64,000 nucleotides of DNA from Gammaproteobacteria bacterium (GTDB lineage: Bacteria; Pseudomonadota; Gammaproteobacteria; SZUA-229): positions 1 to 64,000 of the forward strand of contig WFMW01000057.1 in assembly GCA_015488885.1 (NCBI GenBank). Reading direction: 5' to 3'. Position 1 is the first letter of the stretch, and each line of letters starts with the position of its first letter. The position numbers were made by a program, and so were the translations under genes. Below, piece after piece: positions 18,445 through 26,792 of the stretch. The notes below the pieces were generated by a model. The model did not search any database, was not told the origin of the DNA, and saw only the letters and a program-made list of their open reading frames with translations.

Positions 18445-18801
18445 TCAGAATATTGGGCCTAGCGGCTTTACAGTTTCATGCTCCATAATAATATCGGTTT
18501 CATTCATATCACCGCTTACATCAATATTAATAGACTTAATCCCGGGCATTTTTTTCAGGATATAAGCAGCCATCAACATCATTAATTTTTCATTATCGGT
18601 TTCAATGGCAGTTAAAATCTTATCTCCCACAATCTGGCAGCGTTGTTCTGCTGTCGGGTTTTCCACCCAGTCCCGACTCATTTGCCAGCCTTTGTCCATA
18701 TCTGCATCCAGGTGGGCAAAGAAGTCACTGGCCTCAAGCAATAAATTATCCGGTACCGTAAAGGTACTGCTACGATCATCAACAATAATATTTAAATTCA
18801 T
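18445..18801 (-). CDS. uncharacterised 118-residue protein
   Basis: Soluble acidic protein divergent from the PKHD hydroxylase gene with 59 bp between starts. It begins with a beta-rich stretch (NLNIIVDD, STFTVPDNLLLEASDF), then a helical middle (KGWQMSRDWVENPTAEQR) and a short tail (MEHETVKPLGPIF). No signal peptide; single cysteine. The family is not recognised, but the codon use and length look like a real gene. Confidence 0.6.
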   Translation of the reverse strand: MNLNIIVDDRSSTFTVPDNLLLEASDFFAHLDADMDKGWQMSRDWVENPTAEQRCQIVGDKILTAIETDNEKLMMLMAAYILKKMPGIKSINIDVSGDMNETDIIMEHETVKPLGPIF

Positions 18802-18860
18802 AAATGCAAACTCTGTTAATATACAGCGTTTATTATACTCGAATATGCAAGTGTGAAAAT

Positions 18861-19535
18861 ATGCTTATTACTATCCCTGAAGTTTTAAATAAAGAAGACA
18901 TTAGCGTTATCCTTGAGCTTATGGCCACAGCAAATTTTCGTGAGGGTAGTATTTCGGCGGGTAGTGAAGCCAGGCGGGTAAAACATAACCATGAAATGTT
19001 TATTTCAGAAGTAGAAGTACAACGCTTAAACAATCTGGTTATGGGCAAACTTGTACAAAATCCCGATTATATTGCAGCTGCCTTTGCGGCTCGCATAGCT
19101 ACCCCTTATTACGCAAAATACACAACCGGCATGTATTACGGCAATCATGTTGATGACCCGATAATGGGACCACCCAATCAGCGCTACCGTTCAGACATAT
19201 CCATTACTATTTTTCTGAATGAACCAGATGCCTATGATGGGGGCGAACTGGTTATCCAGACTGATTTTGGTGAGCAAAAAGTAAAACTCCATGCTGGTGA
19301 TGCCGTCCTCTACCCTTCTTCAAGCACTCACCGTGTTGCTGAAGTAACACGTGGCGAACGTCTGGTTGCAGTCACCTGGTTACAGAGCACGATTCGTGAC
19401 CCGGCAAAACGTGAAATTTTATACAAACTCGCCAGGGCACGTGAAAAATTAATTATCACTATGCCCGGCTCGGATGAACTGGAACTGCTTAGCAATAGCT
19501 ATGTCAATTTATTACGCATGTGGACAGAGCTATAA
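18861..19535 (+). CDS. PKHD-type hydroxylase (PiuC/YbiX-like)
   Basis: 224 residues from the ATG at 18861, giving a start (MLITIPEVLN) and length typical of the PKHD family; the frame extends 19 codons upstream without a reason to use them. Motifs: YGNHVDDPIMG (H-x-D), FLNEPDAYDGGEL, LHAGDAVLYPSSSTHRV with the distal histidine, and the C-terminal FWLQS-like region TWLQSTIRD. An Fe(II)/2-oxoglutarate enzyme, often iron-regulated in other bacteria. A strong bidirectional hairpin overlaps its stop codon. Confidence 0.88.
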   Translation: MLITIPEVLNKEDISVILELMATANFREGSISAGSEARRVKHNHEMFISEVEVQRLNNLVMGKLVQNPDYIAAAFAARIATPYYAKYTTGMYYGNHVDDPIMGPPNQRYRSDISITIFLNEPDAYDGGELVIQTDFGEQKVKLHAGDAVLYPSSSTHRVAEVTRGERLVAVTWLQSTIRDPAKREILYKLARAREKLIITMPGSDELELLSNSYVNLLRMWTEL

Positions 19536-19567
19536 AAAAAGCCGCATTAAGCGGCTTTCTTTATAGC
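19529..19567. terminator. bidirectional intrinsic terminator
   Basis: Seventeen-bp arms (one mismatch) around a five-base loop, centred on AAAGCCGC-ATTAA-GCGGCTTT with A- and T-rich outer parts. It serves both the PKHD gene (plus) and the 19594 gene (minus), which converge here. Confidence 0.85.
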
Positions 19568-19593
19568 TTTTTAATCTCGTTTCAGACAGCTGA

Positions 19594-19800
19594 TTAACGC
19601 TCAGAACCTGCTTCTGAGTGAGCCATATCAACAACCTGATTAGCCATATCCTGAAACTTCTGGCGATAACCATCAAGTTCTGACCCTGCTTCCGGTTTAA
19701 AGTAATCTTTTGGATCAACACCATTAGCATGCTCATAAGCTGTAAATTTCTTTTGCATAGCTATCATTTCTTTAATTAATTCTGCTTTCTTAGCACTCAT
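19594..19800 (-). CDS. 68-residue small helical protein
   Basis: The ATG at 19800 has AAGG eight bases upstream. The product is helical and charged (SAKKAELIKEMIAMQKKFTAYEH at the start) and has no cysteine, signal peptide or membrane helix. I recognise no named family. It lies 198 bp downstream of the DsrC-paralogue gene on the same strand and may share its transcript. Confidence 0.6.
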   Translation of the reverse strand: MSAKKAELIKEMIAMQKKFTAYEHANGVDPKDYFKPEAGSELDGYRQKFQDMANQVVDMAHSEAGSER

Positions 19801-19998
19801 ATTTCTCACCTTATATATTTGAACAGACCGTGATTGGCCACTAAATATTTGATTAAATACTATAAATCAGTCAAGCTAAATCCCTGACAATGGTTCAATT
19901 TTATCGTGCAACCACATTTACCCATATATCTATAAAGGGGGAAGCAGAAAATTAAAATCACCTGTACAGAAAAATATGACCATTAAAATAAAATGTGA

Positions 19999-20319
19999 TT
20001 AGTAACCACCTTTACGGGTGCTTTCAGGGCAACCGCCAATTTTAAGTCCCTGCTTTGATGGCATACCGGGAAATAACTCATACATTTCCTTAGATGATAC
20101 CTTGCGCCCCCAGAGTTTCCCCATCGCTTTCATAATATTGCGCTCATTAGGCTCATCACCTGCCAGGGTTTCATCGCGAACATACTTTACTGTATCCCAA
20201 TGCTCCGAGGTGGGTTCAATACCTTCTTCTGCAAATATTTCGGTTGCAATTTCTTCATTCCAGTCATTTGAATTAACCAGATAACCATGTTCTGTTCGTT
20301 CAACTGATTCAAGTGCCAT
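19999..20319 (-). CDS. DsrC/TusE-family paralogue without redox-pair cysteines (RspA-like)
   Basis: 106 residues with the DsrC fold pattern: GYLVNSNDWNEEIA, EHWDTVKYVRDE, and YELFPGMPSKQG ahead of the C-terminal arm. True DsrC carries two arm cysteines, as at 26428 in this window. Here the arm ends GGCPESTRKGGY; the first redox position is leucine and the penultimate position is glycine. The only cysteine (C97) sits at a different place. Such DsrC-family members without the pair are described as RspA-type, proposed regulators. GAAAGGG precedes the ATG by eight bases. It cannot carry a DsrC-type trisulfide. Confidence 0.75.
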   Translation of the reverse strand: MALESVERTEHGYLVNSNDWNEEIATEIFAEEGIEPTSEHWDTVKYVRDETLAGDEPNERNIMKAMGKLWGRKVSSKEMYELFPGMPSKQGLKIGGCPESTRKGGY

Positions 20320-20467
20320 ATCTATACCCTTTCAAAAATAGTTACAATAGAATAAGGTCGCAAATACTAGCTGAATTGATGGGTAGTTTCCAATATTACA
20401 AAATAGATATTTTTTTCTGGAGACTGCTACAGAAGTTTGTCCCTACGCTTCCATGAGGAGTTGACGT

Positions 20468-21154
20468 TTATTTATTATCTGATTCTATAACAGCTTTAAT
20501 GCCTTTATGCGGAAGAAATATACCACAGCCATAGTGGCGTGCTGAACCCAGACCGATTTCCTGTAATAAGACTGATGCGGCCTGATCCAGATCAGCAATC
20601 ATTAAGCTTCTTGTCTCCAGGCTATCACCACCAACCTGTAGGCGATGACTCATGCCACACAACATTTTTTTTGCCGGTATATCGCACTGTTTTAGTTGTT
20701 GAGCCACCCATTGTAAAAAAATCTGTTCATTATAATCGTCAGGCATAACCACATAACGCGCAAATAAAGTGCTAAAAGGCGTTACCGGTTTGACCGACAT
20801 ATCACCCACGCTTAAAGAGTAACCGGCAATGTCGAGTATTTCTCCCGTTAACGATTTTGCATCGTTTATCCGTTTCACTGGTAGTCGTAGCTGCATACGA
20901 GTTCGTCTTGATAATTGTAACAACTCGCCATCGGCAGGACGTTCCCAGCCGTTACCACTGGCCGGGCCATAAATTTGATGAATAGCTACTGCTGATTCAT
21001 CTTTTAACCACGGTAATAATGCATATAATGCCTGAGTTAGCTCATTGGCGTGTGAAGCAGGTAACTGTTTACAATTTACTTTATAGCTTACATCAACGAC
21101 TTTTTCTGATTTTGTTATCGCCTGTTTTGTATTGGCTTCTTCCCAGAACATCAT
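20468..21154 (-). CDS. Cas6/Cmx6-like RAMP endoribonuclease (type I-MYXAN family), stand-alone
   Basis: 228 residues. Blocks VDVSYKVNCKQLPASHANELTQAL, LPWLKDESAVAIHQIYGPASGNGW, LSRRTRMQLRLP, PFSTLFARYVV, and the C-terminal glycine-rich loop GLGSARHYGCGIFLPHKG match the Cas6 type called Cmx6. Cas6 enzymes cut CRISPR precursor RNA at repeat hairpins. There is no repeat array and no other cas gene in this window, so either it processes arrays elsewhere or it has another RNA target. Its start directly abuts the stop of the 63-residue gene upstream (TAGATGATG). Confidence 0.75.
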   Translation of the reverse strand: MMFWEEANTKQAITKSEKVVDVSYKVNCKQLPASHANELTQALYALLPWLKDESAVAIHQIYGPASGNGWERPADGELLQLSRRTRMQLRLPVKRINDAKSLTGEILDIAGYSLSVGDMSVKPVTPFSTLFARYVVMPDDYNEQIFLQWVAQQLKQCDIPAKKMLCGMSHRLQVGGDSLETRSLMIADLDQAASVLLQEIGLGSARHYGCGIFLPHKGIKAVIESDNK

Positions 21155-21346
21155 CTACTCCTGTGCTGAAGTAAATACGGCTTCCAGCCGATCTTCCCAG
21201 TTTGCCGGTGTGTCTGGGAACTGTGGTTTTACATCCATACGAAAAAAAAACTCACCTGCAACCGCACGTTTTTTTAATTCTGTTTCAAGCTCATTAAAAT
21301 GTTGCATATCAGGATTCTGGATCAATACTTCACTTAACCATAACAT
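21155..21346 (-). CDS. 63-residue protein coupled to the Cas6-like gene
   Basis: Small soluble protein (ends PANWEDRLEAVFTSAQE) whose stop touches the start of the Cas6-like gene, implying co-translation. No family recognised. The Asn-Trp-Glu-Asp-Arg-Leu tail suggests a helical interaction segment. It may be a partner of the Cas6-like protein; this is from position only. Confidence 0.6.
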   Translation of the reverse strand: MLWLSEVLIQNPDMQHFNELETELKKRAVAGEFFFRMDVKPQFPDTPANWEDRLEAVFTSAQE

Positions 21347-21414
21347 AATACACCAAACCTCTCATAAAAATATTCTATAATATACATTAAATAACAAGTG
21401 TAACTAATTTATTA

Positions 21415-22296
21415 TTATGTAATTCTATCGTAATATCTTGCACGATACATCAGCCTGACATGGGTATCGGAATCATAAAAAACACTACGATTATGCAGAA
21501 CATTATTACAAATAATACCCTGACCAGACTTTAAAGCTATTTTTACAGAGTGCGAAGTATCATCGAGCAAGACATTGATACGTTTTACCGCTTTTATGGT
21601 AACAGCATCATCACGCCAGATAATATTACGTTTTCTTGCTGAAAATCGCATATGCAAACGTCCACCTGGTTTATGCAGAGAGAATACCGGGCCTGATTGA
21701 GCGGCACGAATCAACCGCCCCGAGTCTTCATTCGCTGGTATCGTCATTGCCTGTGGGTGCATAAGGGCTTTTATATAGGCTGGATTTTCATCACGCAGGT
21801 ACCTATATACCTGTTCATGGTCAAGCAGATGATTTACGCCACCTTCTGCTGCCGCAGAGACACAATGCATAATAATGGCATTAATCTGCCTGTCTGGTTT
21901 ATTATAATAACCGTCTGTATGCCAGCTTAATGCTTTATTTGTGTAGGGAATATATTGATGACCGGGCTGCTGCTGTATAACCTGCAAACTGGTGATTTTA
22001 TCTTCATCTGCGGATAAATTAGCATCCAGATGCTGCAACCCAAGTTGACGACCCAGTGCTGATACCAGTGTTTTAGGCTGCTGAGAAAAACCCCGCAACC
22101 AATAAATAGCCATATTATAACGGCTACATCTCGCCAGTATTGCCTGTTTCTCACTGTTTTTAAGACGAAATGGATCAGCCACCTCAACCAGCAACTGCTC
22201 AATAGATGGATGGCTACAGGTTTCTCTGGATATTTGCCAGCGCTGATAGGCGTTATCATCAGCCAGATTAAAAACATTAACGAACGGGTTACACAT
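21415..22296 (-). CDS. TauD/TfdA-family Fe(II)/2-oxoglutarate oxygenase
   Basis: 293 residues from the ATG at 22296 (MCNPFVNVF), which has GGGAAG eight bases upstream; an ATG 12 codons earlier lacks one. Metal ligands are the H-x-D in LSWHTDGYYN and the distal histidine in CNNVLHNRSVFYD, followed by the 2-oxoglutarate-binding arginine in HVRLMYRARYY. These are typical of the TauD group, which releases sulfite from sulfonates or hydroxylates small molecules. The substrate is not predictable. It lies directly upstream of, and divergent from, dsrA. Confidence 0.8.
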   Translation of the reverse strand: MCNPFVNVFNLADDNAYQRWQISRETCSHPSIEQLLVEVADPFRLKNSEKQAILARCSRYNMAIYWLRGFSQQPKTLVSALGRQLGLQHLDANLSADEDKITSLQVIQQQPGHQYIPYTNKALSWHTDGYYNKPDRQINAIIMHCVSAAAEGGVNHLLDHEQVYRYLRDENPAYIKALMHPQAMTIPANEDSGRLIRAAQSGPVFSLHKPGGRLHMRFSARKRNIIWRDDAVTIKAVKRINVLLDDTSHSVKIALKSGQGIICNNVLHNRSVFYDSDTHVRLMYRARYYDRIT

Positions 22297-22534
22297 CAAT
22301 ATTACTTCCCAGAGAATAGTCATAGGGATCATACTATTTCAAGCTCACCAAAAATACCCCAGGCGCTTGCCGAAAAGGCCTATCCGTATAAAAAAACCGG
22401 CCGACTATCCCTTATTGGATAAATCTTTTTTTACTACCCCTCCCATGCGAAGGGTTTTACAGCTGACGATAGGCACCTAAACTTCCGTCCAGAAATTCAT
22501 AACGTCCTGAAATAAAATATCATCAACAGGATAT

Positions 22535-22586
22535 TGTTAAAAAATTAGATTGGCACTAAAATCGGCAACTTAAATCAGTACCAATC
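22535..22586 (+). promoter_or_regulatory. candidate dsr promoter with inverted repeat
   Basis: TTGTTA (22535-22540) and TAAAAT (22557-22562) are 16 bp apart, a plausible sigma-70 promoter 85 bp before dsrA. GATTGGCAC (22548-22556) in the spacer and GTACCAATC (22578-22586) form an inverted repeat (8 of 9) that would bracket the -10 region and start site, like a repressor or activator operator. The rest of 22333-22647 has nothing else supported. Confidence 0.45.
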
Positions 22587-22647
22587 GCAAACAGGTTTTA
22601 ATTTAAAACCTGCTAACAACAACTAAACGGCAGACAGGAGAAATTCT

Positions 22648-23913
22648 ATGGCCAAGAAGATTTATGAAACCCCCATGCTCGATGAGCTCGAAAGTGGCCC
22701 ATGGCCAAGTTTTATTTCAGGCATCAAAAAACTGCGTGACGATCATCCTGATGAACGTATTCAGGAAGTAACCAGTAGTCTTCTGGGTCAACTGGAACAT
22801 TCTTATGAAACTCGCAAGGGTTACTGGAAAGGTGGTACCGTCTCAGTATTTGGTTATGGTGGTGGTATTATTCCGCGTTTTTCTGAAGTTGGTTCAGCAT
22901 TCCCCGAGTCGAAAGAATTCCATACTATTCGCGTTCAACCACCCGCAGGTAACTACTACACGACATCAATGTTACGTCAACTGGGTGACAGCTGGGAAAA
23001 ATATGGTTCAGGCCTGCAAACATTCCATGGCCAGACTGGTAATATTATGTTTATTGGCACCGACACAGACGGTGTTCAGCATTTCTTTGATGAAGTTAAT
23101 GAATATGGTTTCGATCTGGGTGGTGCTGGTCCCTGTGTTCGTACTGCTATGTCCTGCGTTGGCGCAGCACGCTGTGAGATGTCCTGCACCAATGAACATG
23201 GTATCCATCGCCTGCTGGTGAACAACTTTACCGATGATGTACATCGTCCTGCCCTGCCATACAAGTTCAAATTTAAAGTATCTGGCTGTCCTAACGATTG
23301 CCAGAATGCCATTGAACGTGCAGATATGGCTATTATCGGTACCTGGCGCGATGATATGAAAGTTAATCAGGATGAGGTTAAAAATTACATCAATGCTAAA
23401 GGGGAAAATGGCCGTCAATATTATCTTGACAATGTTGTTTCACGCTGTCCTACCAATTCACTGACATTGAATGATGATAACACCCTGACCGTCGATAACC
23501 ATAACTGTGTACGTTGTATGCATTGCCTGAATGTTATGCCAAAAGCCTTACATCCAGGTGATGATCATGGTGTAACTGTTCTGGTTGGCGGCAAACGCAC
23601 ACTGAAAATTGGTGGTTTGATGGGTACCGTTATTCTTCCGTTCAAGAAAATGGACACGGAAGAAGATTTTGAATCACTGGTAGAACTGGCTGAAGAAATG
23701 ATCGATTTCTGGGCAGAAAATGGTCTTGAACATGAGCGTACCGGTGAAATGATTGAACGCATTGGCCTGGTGAACTACCTGGAAGGTATTGGCGTTGAAG
23801 TTGATCCAAACATGGTCGGCCACCCACGTGAAAGTTCATATGTCCGTATGGATGGCTGGGACGAAGAAGCCGAGAAATGGTTCGAGCGTAAAGCAGAAGC
23901 TGCCAGCGCATAA
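22648..23913 (+). CDS. dsrA: reverse dissimilatory sulfite reductase, alpha subunit
   Basis: 421-residue cytoplasmic subunit of the siroheme enzyme that oxidises DsrC-bound sulfur to sulfite. Siroheme-[4Fe-4S] ligands are in SCVGAARCEMSC (about residues 169-180) and GCPNDCQNA (about 213). The inserted ferredoxin domain has SRCPTN and CVRCMHCLN (about 287). AGGAG precedes the ATG. It heads the dsrABEFHCMKLJOPNR run, the order known from Allochromatium vinosum. The co-encoded dsrL and dsrEFH point to the oxidising direction. A 21-bp hairpin follows in the dsrA-dsrB gap. Confidence 0.98.
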   Translation: MAKKIYETPMLDELESGPWPSFISGIKKLRDDHPDERIQEVTSSLLGQLEHSYETRKGYWKGGTVSVFGYGGGIIPRFSEVGSAFPESKEFHTIRVQPPAGNYYTTSMLRQLGDSWEKYGSGLQTFHGQTGNIMFIGTDTDGVQHFFDEVNEYGFDLGGAGPCVRTAMSCVGAARCEMSCTNEHGIHRLLVNNFTDDVHRPALPYKFKFKVSGCPNDCQNAIERADMAIIGTWRDDMKVNQDEVKNYINAKGENGRQYYLDNVVSRCPTNSLTLNDDNTLTVDNHNCVRCMHCLNVMPKALHPGDDHGVTVLVGGKRTLKIGGLMGTVILPFKKMDTEEDFESLVELAEEMIDFWAENGLEHERTGEMIERIGLVNYLEGIGVEVDPNMVGHPRESSYVRMDGWDEEAEKWFERKAEAASA

Positions 23914-23956
23914 AACCTTACCTGTATTTAACTAGCTGATATTTAAGCTAATGTTA

Positions 23957-23977
23957 ATGGGGAGAATTTCTCCCCAT
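23957..23977. promoter_or_regulatory. dsrA-dsrB intercistronic hairpin
   Basis: Nine-bp perfect stem ATGGGGAGA / TCTCCCCAT with a three-base loop. No T-run follows, so it is more likely an mRNA stability or processing element than a terminator. Confidence 0.6.
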
Positions 23978-24007
23978 AATAAAAATTGACATATTGAGGA
24001 ACCAATA

Positions 24008-25084
24008 ATGAGTAATGATAAACCTCGCTCACCCATAGAATCCGGATGCCCTGATGGCTTCCAGTATATGCATCCTGTCATGCGTAAAAATTACGGCCAG
24101 TGGAAGTTCCATGAACATCCCCAACCCGGTGTATTGCGACATGTTGCAAACAGTGGCGATGAAATCTGGACAGTACGTGTTGGCACACAACGTATATTAG
24201 ATGTTTTTTCACTACGTGAACTATGTGATATTGGTGATGAGTTTGCCGACGGTTATATTCACTTTACTATTCGCAGTAATGTTGAGTATTTAGTCACTGA
24301 TCCAGCAAAAGTTGAACCTTTAATCAAAGCTATTACTGATAAAGGCTATATAGTAGGCGGCACTAAAAACTCTGTAGCAATGATTTCTCATACTCAGGGC
24401 TGGTTACACTGTGACATTCCAGGTACAGACGCATCAGGTGCCGTTAAATCAATGATGGATGAATTAATTGATGAATTCCGCAACTGTAACATGCCTAACC
24501 GCGTTCATATCACTACTTCCTGCTGTCAGATTAACTGTGGTGGCCAGGGTGATATTGCCATCAACATTCAACATACAAAACCACCTAAAATTAACCATGA
24601 TTTAGTTGCTAATATTTGTGAGCGTCCAACCGTTGTCGCGCGTTGTCCGGTTGCAGCTATTCGACCTGCTATGGTCAATGGTAAGCCATCACTGGAAGTT
24701 GATGAGAAAAAATGTATTTGCTGCGGCGCATGTTTCCCTCCCTGCCCGCCTATGCAAATTAATGATGCCGAGCATTCCAAGCTGGCAATCTGGGTGGGTG
24801 GTAATCACTCAAATGCACGTAGCAAACCAACCTTCCAGAAACTGGTTGCTGCCGGTATCCCTAATAATCCACCACGTTGGCCTGAAGCAACTGCAGTAGT
24901 AAAGAATATTCTCCAGGCTTATAAAGAAGACGCACAGGACTGGGAACGTATTAATGACTGGATTGAGCGCATTGGCTGGCCGCGTTTCTTTGAAAAGACT
25001 AACTTGCCCTTCACCAAATATCATATTGATAACTGGCGCGGTTCACGTAATAGTCTGAATGCTTCAACCCATATCAGATTCTAG
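24008..25084 (+). CDS. dsrB: reverse dissimilatory sulfite reductase, beta subunit
   Basis: 358-residue partner of DsrA in the alpha2beta2 enzyme. Contains TSCCQINCGGQG (about residue 170) for the siroheme-iron-sulfur site and a ferredoxin domain with KKCICCGACFPPCPPM (about 236-248). The typical N-terminal block HPVMRKNYGQWKFHEHP is present. Length is normal. GAGGAA lies upstream of the ATG. The pair is cytoplasmic. Confidence 0.98.
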   Translation: MSNDKPRSPIESGCPDGFQYMHPVMRKNYGQWKFHEHPQPGVLRHVANSGDEIWTVRVGTQRILDVFSLRELCDIGDEFADGYIHFTIRSNVEYLVTDPAKVEPLIKAITDKGYIVGGTKNSVAMISHTQGWLHCDIPGTDASGAVKSMMDELIDEFRNCNMPNRVHITTSCCQINCGGQGDIAINIQHTKPPKINHDLVANICERPTVVARCPVAAIRPAMVNGKPSLEVDEKKCICCGACFPPCPPMQINDAEHSKLAIWVGGNHSNARSKPTFQKLVAAGIPNNPPRWPEATAVVKNILQAYKEDAQDWERINDWIERIGWPRFFEKTNLPFTKYHIDNWRGSRNSLNASTHIRF

Positions 25085-25105
25085 GCAGACTAGAGTCCAG
25101 ACAGG

Positions 25106-25141
25106 CACTCATTAACCTGGCAAACGACGGGTTAATGAGTG
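25106..25141. promoter_or_regulatory. dsrB-dsrE intercistronic hairpin
   Basis: Twelve-bp perfect stem CACTCATTAACC / GGTTAATGAGTG with a 12-base loop and no U-tract after it. It lies 40 bp before the dsrE start and is a candidate RNA processing or stabilising element that separates dsrAB from dsrEFHC. Confidence 0.7.
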
Positions 25142-25180
25142 ATATCTGAAAGTTTCTGAATATAAGAAAAGGTAATAATA

Positions 25181-25573
25181 GTGAAATTAAGTATTCAAAT
25201 TAATGAAGGCCCATATCAACACCAGGCCTCAGATACTGCTTATCAGTTTGCCAAAGCTGCTATCGCTGCCGGACATGAAATCTTTCGCATATTTTTCTAC
25301 CATGATGGGGTTAATAATGCGACTCGTCTTGCTGTACCACCACGCGATGACCGTGATGTATCAGCACAGTGGACAGCACTTTCAAAAGAACATGATCTGG
25401 ATCTGGTTGTCTGTATCGCTGCCGCACAACGTCGTGGTGTGATGGACGCAGCCGAAGCCAAACGTCAGGGACTTGATGCCGATAATCTGGCAGAAGGTTT
25501 CCGCATTTCTGGACTGGGTCAACTGATTGAAGCAGGTATTCAATCAGATCGCCTTGTCGTATTTGGCGCTTAG
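25181..25573 (+). CDS. dsrE: sulfurtransferase DsrE
   Basis: 130-residue subunit of the cytoplasmic DsrE2F2H2 sulfur-relay complex. Starts with GTG (AAAGG upstream). The active cysteine is in DLVVCIAAAQRRG (about residue 78), as in A. vinosum DsrE Cys78, which receives persulfide sulfur and passes it to DsrC. The C-terminal LIEAGIQSDRLVVFG is standard. dsrF follows after 14 bp. Confidence 0.96.
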   Translation: MKLSIQINEGPYQHQASDTAYQFAKAAIAAGHEIFRIFFYHDGVNNATRLAVPPRDDRDVSAQWTALSKEHDLDLVVCIAAAQRRGVMDAAEAKRQGLDADNLAEGFRISGLGQLIEAGIQSDRLVVFGA

Positions 25574-25587
25574 GTCGGGAGAAAAAT

Positions 25588-25992
25588 ATGTCAGTAAAAA
25601 AATTCATGTATATTAATCGCAAGCCACCGTATGGTACGGTTTATGCGCTGGAAGCACTGGAGGTTGTATTAATTGGTGCTGCATTTGACCAGGATGTTAG
25701 CCTGGCTTTTATCGGTGACGGAGTTTATGAACTGACCAAAGGCCAGAATACTGATGCCATTGGACAGAAAAACTTCTCCCCTACCTACACGGCGTTAGGT
25801 GATTACGACGTAAAGAAATTATATGTTGAAAAAGAATCACTGGAAGAACGCGGGTTAACATTAGATGATTTACAGCATCTTGTCTGGGAAGACGAAGACG
25901 ATGACTGGGCTGAAAAAGATTCCATTCATCTGGTAAGCCGAGCTGAAATGGCTGATGTTTTAGATGATCAAGATATAATATTAAGCTTCTAG
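25588..25992 (+). CDS. dsrF: sulfur relay subunit DsrF
   Basis: 134-residue TusC-like subunit of DsrEFH. The family start KKFMYINRKPPYGTVYALEALE is followed by DVSLAFIGDGVY. It lacks cysteines, consistent with a structural role next to DsrE and DsrH. dsrH starts nine bp after its stop, so the three genes are tightly coupled. Confidence 0.95.
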   Translation: MSVKKFMYINRKPPYGTVYALEALEVVLIGAAFDQDVSLAFIGDGVYELTKGQNTDAIGQKNFSPTYTALGDYDVKKLYVEKESLEERGLTLDDLQHLVWEDEDDDWAEKDSIHLVSRAEMADVLDDQDIILSF

Positions 25993-26001
25993 GGGATAAA
26001 C

Positions 26002-26304
26002 ATGGCACTCTTACACACGGTAAATAAATCTCCATTTGAATCTAATACATTTAACACATGTCTTGGTCTGGCAAAACAGGGATCAACCATTTTGTTAATA
26101 GAAGATGGTGTTTATGCGGCAACCACTGGTCACAGTGTTGCTGAAAAAATCAAAAATGCCAGTGGCATAACTTTTGCGGTACTTGGTCCTGATCTTCAGG
26201 CTCGGGGACTGGAAAGCAAGCTGGCTGACGATATCAAAGTCATTGATTATGATGGTTTTGTTAATATGGTGGTTGAACATGATTCTGTTCAATCCTGGCT
26301 TTAA
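26002..26304 (+). CDS. dsrH: sulfur relay subunit DsrH
   Basis: 100-residue TusB-like subunit. A single cysteine near residue 20 (FNTCLGLAK) matches the conserved DsrH cysteine, and the HDSVQSW C-terminus is typical. Its start is preceded by GGGGATAA. The gap to dsrC (123 bp) is extremely AT-rich. Confidence 0.95.
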   Translation: MALLHTVNKSPFESNTFNTCLGLAKQGSTILLIEDGVYAATTGHSVAEKIKNASGITFAVLGPDLQARGLESKLADDIKVIDYDGFVNMVVEHDSVQSWL

Positions 26305-26427
26305 ACTATTCGGTTATTTTATATTTTTTAATTATAGAAATATTAATAGATTTATTTAGTTATAGATTTTAACTATATATTTAATTGTAGATATATTTAA
26401 CAATAGGCTCACAAAGAGGAAATCGAC
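26305..26427 (+). promoter_or_regulatory. AT-rich dsrH-dsrC gap, possible separate dsrC promoter
   Basis: Almost entirely A/T for about 95 bp with several TATATTT/TAGATAT motifs, quite unlike the other dsr gaps. It could act as an UP-element-like promoter giving dsrC extra transcription. In A. vinosum a secondary promoter for dsrC has been reported. No unambiguous -35/-10 pair can be fixed by eye. Confidence 0.35.
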
Positions 26428-26763
26428 ATGGCATCAATAGATGTAAATGGTAAACAGATAGAAGTAGATGAAGAAGGTTATTTATCAAATCTTAATGACT
26501 GGGAACCAGCCGTTGCTGAAGTAATGGCAAAAGCTGAAGACACTGAGTTAACCGACGCACATTGGGATATTATCAACTTCTTACGTGAATATTACGAAGA
26601 ATATCAAATTGCACCGGCAGTACGTGTACTGACAAAAGCAGTGGGTAAAAGACTGGGTAAAGATAAGGGTAACAGCAAGTATCTGTATGAACTGTTCCCC
26701 TATGGTCCGGGTAAACAGGCATGTAAATATGCCGGATTACCAAAACCAACGGGTTGCGTTTAA
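26428..26763 (+). CDS. dsrC: sulfur carrier DsrC
   Basis: 111-residue carrier with the two strictly conserved C-terminal-arm cysteines, C99 (GKQACKYAG) and the penultimate C110 (PTGCV), ten residues apart between. They carry sulfur as a persulfide or trisulfide between DsrEFH, DsrAB and DsrK. The GYLSNLNDWEPAVAEVMA block is typical. AGAGG precedes the ATG. A hairpin and downstream AT tract close this segment before dsrM. Confidence 0.97.
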   Translation: MASIDVNGKQIEVDEEGYLSNLNDWEPAVAEVMAKAEDTELTDAHWDIINFLREYYEEYQIAPAVRVLTKAVGKRLGKDKGNSKYLYELFPYGPGKQACKYAGLPKPTGCV

Positions 26764-26792
26764 TCCAGCTGAAATCTTTGTAGAAGTTAAAT

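Noticed and set aside
22648-25084. dsrAB as a reductive sulfate-reducer enzyme
   Set aside because: The presence of dsrEFH, dsrL, dsrN/R/S, a sulfur-globule protein and the gammaproteobacterial gene content fits the oxidising type. dsrD and qmo are not seen.
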